This document shows positions 38,505 through 46,512 of a stretch of 46,512 nucleotides of DNA, one piece after another; positions within the stretch are counted from its first letter, which is position 1; each line of letters opens with the position of its first letter. The stretch is taken from assembly GCA_002726275.1 (NCBI GenBank), contig PBSO01000006.1, positions 11,583 to 58,094 of the forward strand, in the 5' to 3' direction. Under the pieces are notes generated by a model, which had not been told where the DNA came from, searched no databases, and worked only from the letters and a program-made list of their open reading frames with translations. Both the position numbers and the translations under genes were made by a program. This DNA is from Methanobacteriota archaeon. GTDB lineage: Archaea; Thermoplasmatota; Poseidoniia; Poseidoniales; Thalassarchaeaceae.

Positions 38505-41438
38505 TCAGACTAGTTCAATGTCGTCGTCTTCGTATACGTCGGGCTCATCTTCCTCGATCGCCACCACGGGAGCAGGCAAATCGTCATCTTCTTCTTCCTC
38601 TTCATCATCGTCCGAATCACTGGAAATAGCGTCCAGATATGCCATGTGCGCCTTCCACCTTCTCCTGTTCATTGCACCCTGTATTCCCGCTATTAGGAGC
38701 ATTGCTGCAACCAGTCCGACGATGTATGTAGACAGCCTCGGGTGCGTGACCTCGTTGACCAATCTATCAATCAATGAAGATATCCCCACCCTCATCACCA
38801 CAGTCTTCTCTGCTGTGGCATCATCAGGCCAGCTCTGCTGTGTGTCGAAGGGAGTTGCTGTGACCACAACATCGACCTCCTCGCCATTGTTAGCCGAATC
38901 AGGGACATTGACGTCTAGAACGAATGTTACCTCGTCGAACGCATCTAGAATAATCAGAGCAGAACCCGAAGGGCCGTCAATATCCACGGACCATCCTGCC
39001 CCATCGACTTCGGCCTCGAGGTAGACAGTTAGAGGGCTATTTCCTAGGTTCTTGACCTTCATCTGTATTGGATACGACTCGCCTGGGACGAGAAGCCGGT
39101 TAGGGGTGACCTGGACGATTTCCAGGTTGGGATCATCTGGGTCAATCTCGAATACCATTGGTAAATCGAAATATTTGGCATCTGAATCGGTGGTGTCTTC
39201 AATAATCCGGAGGTAAACGGTATGGTTGCCGAACTCGACTTGATTGGTTAGCGTAATTGTTACGAATACCTCCGTCTCATCCCCGGGAGCGAGGGAAACA
39301 CGCGGAATGGCATTTCCAGAGTCGTCCTCGATTCTGAACTGCCACTGTCCGTATGCACTGTTTCTATCGGTGTTTTCGTCTAGAGAAGCGGGATTCTGGA
39401 TCCTCCACCAAGTGGCAGACTCGCCCGAGGTCATGGTGTTCGTAATCTTGGCCCTGAGAGTGACTTCTGCATTCCCCGCACCCGGTGAGCAGAGGGACAC
39501 CCTGATGTGGCCGAGGGGCGATCCATCACAGTCGTAAGAAACCTCAGCCCTAATTCCAAAGGTTCGTTGGATGGTGAAGAGGACTGTTGATCTGAGAGAT
39601 GCGTTTCCAGAGCTAACGACCTCTATCTCGACAGGTCCAATGTCTGGGTCCTCCCTGTCAGCCGAGGGCTTAATCATGAGTCTGAGTACCTGGGTATCGT
39701 GTCTATCCAGGAGTGCGGTATGGAATGTTCCATCCCCTTCATCCTCCAATATTCTTTGCCCGGTATCATTGTCATAGACGTGAATGATTGCCTTTGATCT
39801 TTGTAGGACATCGATTCTGAAGGTATCGGCATCAAAGCCGGTATTGAAAATCTCCAGTAGGAAAGGCGTGAACTGATCATAGTCCACATACCTTGGTATT
39901 GTTGAGTCTATGTCATCAGGCCGGGATGAGTTTGCTATTGGTACGTCATGGTCTTCTGACCAAATGGACACCTGTGGAGGCTGGAATACATCGATCTTCT
40001 CCAAGTCTATCTGCAGGGTATCCTGATGAACGACAGTTAGGACTCCCTCGACTTCTGCCTCGGCAACTGCCCTAATGTCAATAGAGCTGGGGGCACCGGT
40101 CAGATCCTCCGGTGCAAGCAGCGTAAGAATTGGATTCAATATGTCGCCCCCTGCGTTCAGCGTATAGCCCCCGGGTGAGTCGAATTCCAGTAGCCATGAG
40201 CTTGGGAAGTTTGTGAGGACCTCCAATTCCACATCCATGGATTTTGTTGAATCACCCCTATGGACAAGTTGTAGGGGAACTGGGGTTGTTTGTCCCGGTG
40301 CTATATACTCGGTAGTTCGATCCAGCCTATGATTGAGTGCGACTCCCCACTGCTCCATAGTTACGGGCTCGTGCTCAATGCTGACACTATTTCCTTGGAT
40401 GTCTGATACCTCCAGCTCTACCGAGTATTCGCCGGCAGGGATACCACTTGGGTAGGACCACAGGTACTCTCCGAAGATTCCCTGACTGGTGTCCTCAATT
40501 TCCTCGTCGTCTTCATCGATGACGTGATCTATTCTGTAGACTCCATCTGGGTCCCTCATCAATAGTCTGACTGAGTCGACGTCGTACCTGCCAAAGCTAC
40601 TTTTCACATCGAACGAGAACTGCATAACCCTCTCAGAAAGGATGTCATTTGGAAACCACTCTAGCTCTGGCCCTTCTGCTAGCTCTGCCCCCTCCCTTTG
40701 AAGGAGTACGAGACTATTCGAGATTGCGTTGGCCTCGATCTCGAGTGTACTGAATCTATCATCACCATCAATCTCATTCCACGCCACTTCGGCTTCGCAG
40801 CTAGAACCGAATGGACTGCCGCCACTATCACATCCGGACATGTCAGCGTCAATTATCAACTCAAGGCGCTCATCTTTGTCGATTGAGAAAGATTGGTCGT
40901 TTCCTAGGTCAATCTCGAATGTCTCGTGATCGAAACTGCAGCTCTGGGTTAATCCTGGATTGCAGGCGTCTGCGCTCCACGAAACTGAGCCGACTTGGCT
41001 TCCTGAGGACTTGAGTGTGATAGTCCATTCAACGGAAGATGTGTCTGGCCCGGTCGCCCTCATGAAAAGTCCAAGCGGCAGATAGTACGAGCCGGATCCT
41101 GAACCGTGATTTGGGCGACCTACAACATTCAATGATGAGAGCATTGGACTTGTGCGGAATTCTATACTACTATCTAGGGCGCTCATTGCCTCCTGGCCGC
41201 CCGATTCGGGGACTTGGGTAGTAATGTATCCATCACCGCCAGCTGAGGAGTTCTGGGAAGCAAAATACATCGTGTAGAGATTTAGTTGGACATCTGAACC
41301 AGCTTCCATCATTCTCTCTTCTGGGAGTTCTTTCTGGTGGTCCGGAACCATGCCCAAGGGAGTCAACATTAGCAATGATAGCATCAAAGCGAGCCTGAGC
41401 TGGCGAGACTGGCCATTCGCTATGCTGCTCTCATACAC
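38505..41438 (-). CDS. Secreted 977-aa Ig-like/CARDB-like protein with C-terminal TM and acidic cytoplasmic tail
   Basis: Signal LRLALMLSLLMLTPLGMV. NPxG-like repeats (LLVPGESYPIQMKVKNLGNSPLTVYLEAEVDGAGW), TM LSTYIVGLVAAMLLIAGIQGA, tail SDSDDDEEEEEDDDLPAP..EDEPDVYEDDDIELV. Confidence 0.88.
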   Translation of the reverse strand: MYESSIANGQSRQLRLALMLSLLMLTPLGMVPDHQKELPEERMMEAGSDVQLNLYTMYFASQNSSAGGDGYITTQVPESGGQEAMSALDSSIEFRTSPMLSSLNVVGRPNHGSGSGSYYLPLGLFMRATGPDTSSVEWTITLKSSGSQVGSVSWSADACNPGLTQSCSFDHETFEIDLGNDQSFSIDKDERLELIIDADMSGCDSGGSPFGSSCEAEVAWNEIDGDDRFSTLEIEANAISNSLVLLQREGAELAEGPELEWFPNDILSERVMQFSFDVKSSFGRYDVDSVRLLMRDPDGVYRIDHVIDEDDEEIEDTSQGIFGEYLWSYPSGIPAGEYSVELEVSDIQGNSVSIEHEPVTMEQWGVALNHRLDRTTEYIAPGQTTPVPLQLVHRGDSTKSMDVELEVLTNFPSSWLLEFDSPGGYTLNAGGDILNPILTLLAPEDLTGAPSSIDIRAVAEAEVEGVLTVVHQDTLQIDLEKIDVFQPPQVSIWSEDHDVPIANSSRPDDIDSTIPRYVDYDQFTPFLLEIFNTGFDADTFRIDVLQRSKAIIHVYDNDTGQRILEDEGDGTFHTALLDRHDTQVLRLMIKPSADREDPDIGPVEIEVVSSGNASLRSTVLFTIQRTFGIRAEVSYDCDGSPLGHIRVSLCSPGAGNAEVTLRAKITNTMTSGESATWWRIQNPASLDENTDRNSAYGQWQFRIEDDSGNAIPRVSLAPGDETEVFVTITLTNQVEFGNHTVYLRIIEDTTDSDAKYFDLPMVFEIDPDDPNLEIVQVTPNRLLVPGESYPIQMKVKNLGNSPLTVYLEAEVDGAGWSVDIDGPSGSALIILDAFDEVTFVLDVNVPDSANNGEEVDVVVTATPFDTQQSWPDDATAEKTVVMRVGISSLIDRLVNEVTHPRLSTYIVGLVAAMLLIAGIQGAMNRRRWKAHMAYLDAISSDSDDDEEEEEDDDLPAPVVAIEEDEPDVYEDDDIELV

Positions 41439-41472
41439 GTCTTGTCGCCCACAGGAGTGGCGTTAAAGCGTT

Positions 41473-41489
41473 CGTGCCCTAAGGGCACG
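41473..41489. promoter_or_regulatory. Perfect 8-bp-arm palindrome between the divergent giant-protein gene and tRNA-Leu
   Basis: CGTGCCCT-A-AGGGCACG. Confidence 0.45.
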
Positions 41490-41555
41490 TGATGTATCGG
41501 TTCTGAGGGGTGTCAAAGCGCTCGATTCAAGGAGGGGGACCCGCCCTCGGGGGCC

Positions 41556-41641
41556 GCAGAGGTACCCGAGTTGGTCAAAGGGGCCGGACTTAAGCTCCGG
41601 TGCATAGTGCTTCGCAGGTTCAAATCCTGCCCTCTGCACCA
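41556..41641 (+). tRNA. tRNA-Leu (anticodon TAA), CCA encoded
   Basis: GCAGAGG..CCGGA CTTAAGC TCCGG..variable arm..GCAGG TTCAAAT CCTGC..CCTCTGC A CCA. Confidence 0.95.
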
Positions 41642-41642
41642 A

Positions 41643-42047
41643 TCACCTAATCCTAGTCATTGAACATCCCAATTGTCCATCAATTCCCTCGACGTCCAGC
41701 TTCTTCAGTGAAACTGTAGCGGCAATAATTTCACCCGGGGCCATTATCTCATCCAACAATTCAGAAGCGAGTGTCTCCATCAATGCACTTCTTTGAGACG
41801 AAATGGCCCTATCTATCGAAGAAGAAAGATACTCGTAGTCGAGAACCCTGTCTATTTCATCCTCCTCTGGCTTAGAGGCCCCTCCAATAAAGACATGAAT
41901 ATCGAAGCTTATTCTCTGAGGGGCGCCAATCTCATGCTCGTAAATTCCAATATCAACTTCTCTAACTGAGTTCTCCAAGAATAGGGTTGTGAATTCCTTG
42001 TTCCCTGATTGAACTATTTCCCTTAGGGCGTCCATATGTGATTTCAT
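41643..42047 (-). CDS. Dihydroneopterin aldolase-like (FolB family)
   Basis: TLFLENSVREVDIGIYEHEIGAPQRISFDIHVFIGG..DRVLDYEYLSSSIDRAISSQRSALMETLASELLDEI..VSLKKLDV. ATG at 42047, directly after the upstream SDR stop. Confidence 0.8.
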   Translation of the reverse strand: MKSHMDALREIVQSGNKEFTTLFLENSVREVDIGIYEHEIGAPQRISFDIHVFIGGASKPEEDEIDRVLDYEYLSSSIDRAISSQRSALMETLASELLDEIMAPGEIIAATVSLKKLDVEGIDGQLGCSMTRIR

Positions 42048-42048
42048 T

Positions 42049-42810
42049 TCACCCCTCCGTTTCGAAATAAACGTCCCTTTCTCTTGCGAGAAAACGTTCT
42101 CCTGAATCAACGAAAATGGTCTGTCCGGTGATGGACCTAGCCTGCATCAAGAAAACGACTGTCTCGGCAATATCAATTGGACTTGGGCCGAATCCCAGTG
42201 GAGTCTCGGATTGGGCCCTATCGAATCCCGATTGGGTTTGCTCTCGGCTCTTCAGAGTATGTCCCGGAGCTATGGCATTGACCCTGACTTGGGGAGCTAG
42301 TCCCCTAGCCAGTGCCTCGGTAATTCCTAGCATAGCAAATCGGGAGGCCGTGTAGGAAAGGTGGTCAGGATTCGGCTGTGCGATCTTCTGATCTAGGATG
42401 TTCACGATGGAGCCAGTTTCGCCATCTGGAATCCTTCTGGTGAGCTCTGATATTAGGAGGACTGGCGATAATGCATTCACTTCCATGTGCTCATTCCATG
42501 AAATCCCTGAAACATTGGAAATATCGTCATGGGAGAATAAAGATGCATTGTTTACTAGGCCCACCACAGGCCCTAATGCTGACTCTGCTTTAGAAATGAT
42601 ATCTGGTACTGCCTCTGAATTGGAAAGATCGCATCGAATAAGTGAAGCCTTTCCCCCTGATGATTGGATCATTGAAACGAGCTCTTCGGCCTCATCTTCG
42701 GATGAAAAGTAGTGCACTGCAACAGAGAAACCACTCTTGGACAAAGCTATGGATATCTCCCTTCCGATCCTAGTGGCCGCCCCCGTTACAACTACTGTCC
42801 CGCCTGCCAT
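42049..42810 (-). CDS. SDR-family oxidoreductase, pteridine-reductase/FolM-like
   Basis: VVVTGAATRIGREISIALSKSGFSVAVHY (TGxxxRIG), LVNNASLF, NILDQKIAQPNPDHLSYTASRFAM, VRVNAIAPG. Start chosen at ATG 42810. Confidence 0.82.
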   Translation of the reverse strand: MAGGTVVVTGAATRIGREISIALSKSGFSVAVHYFSSEDEAEELVSMIQSSGGKASLIRCDLSNSEAVPDIISKAESALGPVVGLVNNASLFSHDDISNVSGISWNEHMEVNALSPVLLISELTRRIPDGETGSIVNILDQKIAQPNPDHLSYTASRFAMLGITEALARGLAPQVRVNAIAPGHTLKSREQTQSGFDRAQSETPLGFGPSPIDIAETVVFLMQARSITGQTIFVDSGERFLARERDVYFETEG

Positions 42811-42911
42811 GGCTACCCGAAGAATCACCCCCCTATTACGGGTTGTACTTGGTCGACTCAGGGATAACCCCATGAGAATGGTTAATTTCGTACTTCCATC
42901 CGAAAGAACCG

Positions 42912-43970
42912 ATGGTCACTCGCCTCCCCATCATCGAGAATGCTCGTGATGACGGTGGTGGCTGTGGCATAGCCCCTCCAGAAGATGCAAAAAATGGTAA
43001 ATCAAGGGAGAGAAAGAGGCTGCCAAAGTGGTTCAAAACTTCATTGCCGGTCGGAGAGTCTCAAGTCAGGTACAATGAGACGAAATCGCGTGTTAATGAG
43101 AACAGTCTGAATACTGTCTGTGAAGAGGCAAGATGCCCGAATGTCCACGACTGCTGGGGCAGGGGAACTGCGACATTCATGATTGCTGGAGAGGTTTGCA
43201 CCAGGGGCTGTAGATTCTGTGCAATTGACACATCGAAGAGACCCCCTCCCCTGAACCCTGACGAGCCCCAATCATTGGCCGATGCAGTGAGCAGGATGGG
43301 GCTAAGTCACGCGGTCATCACTGTAGTAAATCGTGATGACCTCCCTGACGGAGGCGCCAGTCATTACAAAGATTGCATTAAATCTGTACATGAGAAGTCT
43401 CCTCATGTTGGATTGGAGTTGCTTTGTTCTGATCTTGATGGGGACAAGGGCTCACTAGCTCTACTCTTGGACGGGCTTCCACTGAACGTCTTCGCCCACA
43501 ATGTGGAGTGCGTTCCCCGACTAGACTCCGTGGTCAGGGATCCAAGAGCCTCATTCGAGCAGTCAATTTCAATTCTATCAGAGGCCAAGAGGCTTAGGCC
43601 TGACATACTGACAAAGAGCAGCATCATGGTAGGGCTTGGAGAAACGGATGATGAGATATCGGATGCCATGAGGGAGTTGCATTCTGCTGGGGTGGACATG
43701 ATAACACTGGGTCAATACCTGCAACCAGGCGATAGGCACCTCTCCGTAGATAGGTTTCCAGAACCATCCTCTTTCGCAGAGTGGGACAGGGAAGCCAGAG
43801 AAATCGGTTTCAGTGCTGTGGCTAGTGGCCCATTAGTAAGATCTAGTTACAGGGCGGGAATGCTCTGGGAAGAGGCCCTGGGCGGAGAGCCGGTCGTAAC
43901 TAGGGAATCAACTGGTTCTGCCGTAAGTTTCCTTTCAACAGGGCTGATTGACCAAGGCCAAACAATATGA
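42912..43970 (+). CDS. lipA: Lipoyl synthase
   Basis: CEEARCPNVHDCWGRGTATFMIAGEVCTRGCRFCAI (both Fe-S motifs), VFAHNVECVPRLDSVVRDPRASFEQS, GLGETDDEI, GPLVRSSYRA. Confidence 0.95.
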   Translation: MVTRLPIIENARDDGGGCGIAPPEDAKNGKSRERKRLPKWFKTSLPVGESQVRYNETKSRVNENSLNTVCEEARCPNVHDCWGRGTATFMIAGEVCTRGCRFCAIDTSKRPPPLNPDEPQSLADAVSRMGLSHAVITVVNRDDLPDGGASHYKDCIKSVHEKSPHVGLELLCSDLDGDKGSLALLLDGLPLNVFAHNVECVPRLDSVVRDPRASFEQSISILSEAKRLRPDILTKSSIMVGLGETDDEISDAMRELHSAGVDMITLGQYLQPGDRHLSVDRFPEPSSFAEWDREAREIGFSAVASGPLVRSSYRAGMLWEEALGGEPVVTRESTGSAVSFLSTGLIDQGQTI

Positions 43971-43992
43971 GCATGTAGTGGGTGATGATAGC

Positions 43993-45234
43993 ATGGCGAG
44001 AGACGTTTCTGACATCCCCTTGCACATCCCGGATGCCCCACACAGGCCAGGGGAGGACGCAAAATTTGCTGATTGGCCATGGGAACCCGGGGATCTTGGC
44101 AAGCTTGACGTCGATTGCTCCGCGGAGGAGACATCGGAGCATGCAAATGGTTTGGTCAGGGTCTTGGGCGATGACAACAGTGCCTCAGGGAAGTGGGATC
44201 CGAACCTTTCTGCCGATGAAATGAGGCTGGGCCTTGAGCATATGCTCAGACTACGTATTTTTGACGATAGGATGATGAAAATGCAGCGTACTGGCAAATT
44301 GTCATTCTACATGAGGTCCTTTGGCGAAGAGGCGATAGCTATCGCTCAAACAATGGCCCTTGAGGAGCAAGACTGGTTATTCCCAACTTATCGACAGCCC
44401 GGTGCCCAATTCGTCAGAGGGCGTGACATGGTAAGCATGATTTGCCACTGCATTGGAAACGAGGAGGACAACGTGAAAGGTCGGCAAATGCCCGTTCACT
44501 ACACATTCAAAGAGGGACGATACATTTCGGTCTCAAGTCCGGTTGGAACACAATTCAGTCAGGCAATCGGAGTCGCCTTGGCATCTAGGTACAAAGAGCT
44601 TGATGAGGTCACAATTACATGGATAGGGGATGGGGCGAGTGCAGAAGGAGACTACCACTATGCGCTAAACTTTGCAGGAGTTTTCAAGGCCCCTGTTATC
44701 CTAAATGTGGTGAACAACCAATGGGCGATTTCCACGCATAGTAATTTTGCAAGCGGACTTCAGAATTTCGCCATCAGAGGGATTCCGTATGGAATTCCAA
44801 GTATCAGAGTAGACGGGAATGACTTTCTGGCATTATTCTCAGTAACCAAGTGGGCAAGAGAGAGGGCCTCCAAGGGACTCGGTGCAACGCACATAGAAGT
44901 TCTGACATACCGAGCTGGTGCTCACAGTAGCAGTGATGACCCATCCAGATATAGGCCTGCAGACGCAAACGAGCATTGGCCGGGTGGCGACCCAATTGAG
45001 AGGCTGAAAGATCATCTAATTAACATTGGAGAGTGGTCAGATGAGGACCACAGTAATCTATCGGAGAAATTAGACTCCGAAGTAATGAGTGCATACAAAG
45101 AGGCAGTGAGATTCGGAGATCTGGCAAATGGCCCATACCCCTCATCTGATGCCATATTCACGGAGGTTTACGAAACCCCTCCATGGCACCTAATGGAACA
45201 ATGGGATGAAATGAAGAAATGGAGGGATGATTAA
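43993..45234 (+). CDS. 2-oxoacid dehydrogenase E1 alpha (branched-chain BCKDH-like)
   Basis: KMQRTGKLSFYMRSFGEEAIAIAQ, KGRQMPVHYTFKEGRYISVSSPVGTQFSQAIG, WIGDGASAEGDYHYALNFAGVFKAPVILNVVNNQWAIST, HSSSDDPSRYRP. Confidence 0.93.
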   Translation: MARDVSDIPLHIPDAPHRPGEDAKFADWPWEPGDLGKLDVDCSAEETSEHANGLVRVLGDDNSASGKWDPNLSADEMRLGLEHMLRLRIFDDRMMKMQRTGKLSFYMRSFGEEAIAIAQTMALEEQDWLFPTYRQPGAQFVRGRDMVSMICHCIGNEEDNVKGRQMPVHYTFKEGRYISVSSPVGTQFSQAIGVALASRYKELDEVTITWIGDGASAEGDYHYALNFAGVFKAPVILNVVNNQWAISTHSNFASGLQNFAIRGIPYGIPSIRVDGNDFLALFSVTKWARERASKGLGATHIEVLTYRAGAHSSSDDPSRYRPADANEHWPGGDPIERLKDHLINIGEWSDEDHSNLSEKLDSEVMSAYKEAVRFGDLANGPYPSSDAIFTEVYETPPWHLMEQWDEMKKWRDD

Positions 45235-46244
45235 TGCCCAACATGAACATGGTTGAGTCAGTGAATAGCGCTCTGCAGACCATGCTTTCGAAAGACAAGA
45301 ATGTAGTAATCTTTGGAGAGGATGTAGGATACTTTGGAGGTGTCTTCAGGACTTCTGACGGACTCCAAGAGGAATTTGGAAAACACCGTGTTTTTGACAC
45401 TCCGCTTTCTGAGGGAGGAATTGCCGCTACGGCATTCGGAATGGGCATTAATGGTCTACGTCCAGTTGTTGAAATACAATTTGCAGACTACATTTTCCCA
45501 GCATATGACCAGATTGTCAACGAAATCGCGAAGGTTCGGCACAGGTCAGGAGGGGAGTTCTGGTGCCCATTGACGATAAGGACGCCTGCAGGAGGGGGAA
45601 TTAGGGGCGGACATCACCATTCTCAATCTCCAGAATCTCAGTTCACACATACTCCCGGCCTGAAGGTCGTCTATTGCTCCACGCCATACAATGCAAAGGG
45701 CCTCCTAATCAGTGCCATTGAAGACAATGACCCAGTAATTTTCTTCGAACCCAAGAGGTGCTACAGAGGTCCATTCTACGGTGACCCGCACAATGTCCCA
45801 ACATGGGGAGGGCATCCGGAAGCCGAAGTTCCCGAGTCCCACTATACAGTTCCCCTTGGTGAAGCTCGCTTGGCGATGGAAGGGGACGAATGTACGGTAA
45901 TTGCTTGGGGCGCCATGGTCCACGTCAGTGAGCAGGCGATCAAAAATAGCGGTGTTTCATGTGACCTTATTGATCTCCAAACACTAGTCCCCTGGGATAG
46001 GTCTGCAATTGAGAAGTCTATTGCCAAGACTGGTCGTTGTGTCATTGTTCACGAAGCGCCGAAAACCAGTGGATTTGGGGCTGAAATGGCAGCCTCGATA
46101 CAGGAAAGGTGTTTCTGGAGCCTTGAGTCTCCAATTGAAAGAGTTACAGGTTGGGACACCCCATTCCCCCATACTACTGAATGGGATTACATGCCCGGAC
46201 CCACTAGGATAGCCGCGGCGATTGCGAGGACACAGGAGGAATGA
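45234..46244 (+). CDS. 2-oxoacid dehydrogenase E1 beta (branched-chain BCKDH-like)
   Basis: VVIFGEDVGYFGGVFRTSDGLQEEFGKHRVFDTPLSEGGIAATAFGMGINGLRPVVEIQFADYIFPAYDQIVNEIAKVRHRSGG; HHSQSPESQFTHTPGLKVV. Confidence 0.95.
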   Translation: MPNMNMVESVNSALQTMLSKDKNVVIFGEDVGYFGGVFRTSDGLQEEFGKHRVFDTPLSEGGIAATAFGMGINGLRPVVEIQFADYIFPAYDQIVNEIAKVRHRSGGEFWCPLTIRTPAGGGIRGGHHHSQSPESQFTHTPGLKVVYCSTPYNAKGLLISAIEDNDPVIFFEPKRCYRGPFYGDPHNVPTWGGHPEAEVPESHYTVPLGEARLAMEGDECTVIAWGAMVHVSEQAIKNSGVSCDLIDLQTLVPWDRSAIEKSIAKTGRCVIVHEAPKTSGFGAEMAASIQERCFWSLESPIERVTGWDTPFPHTTEWDYMPGPTRIAAAIARTQEE

Positions 46245-46512
46245 GTGTGGGAAAATACGTATTCAAACTTCCAGACATAGGTGAAGGAGTTGTCGAAGGA
46301 GAGGTTGTAATATGGCATGTTTCTGTCGGCGACAAGGTCTCTGAAGATGATGCCATTGTCGATGTCATGACTGATAAGGCCACGGTGACCATACCATCTC
46401 CCACTGATGGAGTGGTTACTTCCCTTAGCGGGGACGTTGGAGATATGATCGCCGTAGGGACTACGCTGGTCGAATTCGATTCGGATAGTTCCGTGGAAAT
46501 CCCCCGGGACGC
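46241..46512 (+). CDS. 2-oxoacid dehydrogenase E2 (lipoyl domain), truncated by window edge
   Basis: ATGA overlap with E1 beta; MSVGKYVFKLPDIGEGVVEGEVVIWHVSVGDKVSEDDAIVDVMTDKATVTIPSPTDGVVTSLSGDVGDMIAVGTTLVEFD with lipoyl-Lys motif DKA. Confidence 0.93.
   Translation, partial: MSVGKYVFKLPDIGEGVVEGEVVIWHVSVGDKVSEDDAIVDVMTDKATVTIPSPTDGVVTSLSGDVGDMIAVGTTLVEFDSDSSVEIPRD

Noticed and set aside
38518-39024. Ser-rich plus-strand ORF MSSSSYTSGSSSS
   Set aside because: Antisense of the acidic D/E tail of the 977-aa surface protein.

Overview
This window looks like an archaeal chromosome segment. The archaeal markers are an rpo7-spt4-rps24e-rps27ae cluster, an archaeal-type D-aminoacyl-tRNA deacylase, an XPD/Rad3-like helicase and an HVO_0476-like zinc-finger protein. 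Bacterial-like metabolic genes sit among them (NADP-type GDH, proline dehydrogenase, PurC, LipA, BCKDH-like E1/E2, polar amino-acid ABC transporter). My inference, not tested here, is a marine Poseidoniia/MGII-like euryarchaeon. Very large secreted or membrane-anchored proteins occupy about 21 kb of 46.5 kb: 1-3380 partial, 12158-17827, 29468-38461 and 38505-41438. Three tRNAs are present: Thr-GGT, Ser-GGA and Leu-TAA. The most unusual locus is 19427-23417, an amino-acid ABC transporter. Its substrate-binding protein appears to have its two lobes in swapped (circularly permuted) order and a C-terminal membrane anchor. Its permease carries an N-terminal extracytoplasmic Ycf48/BNR-like beta-propeller and an extra insertion before the conserved permease core. 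Glutamate dehydrogenase lies convergently beside it. Other points of interest are a 2997-aa transglutaminase-like/DUF4129-like surface protein with an apparently altered catalytic His motif, a 16-bp exact tRNA-Thr fragment inside a nearby gene start, and several intergenic hairpins. All assignments come from reading the sequence and translations; no database search was run.
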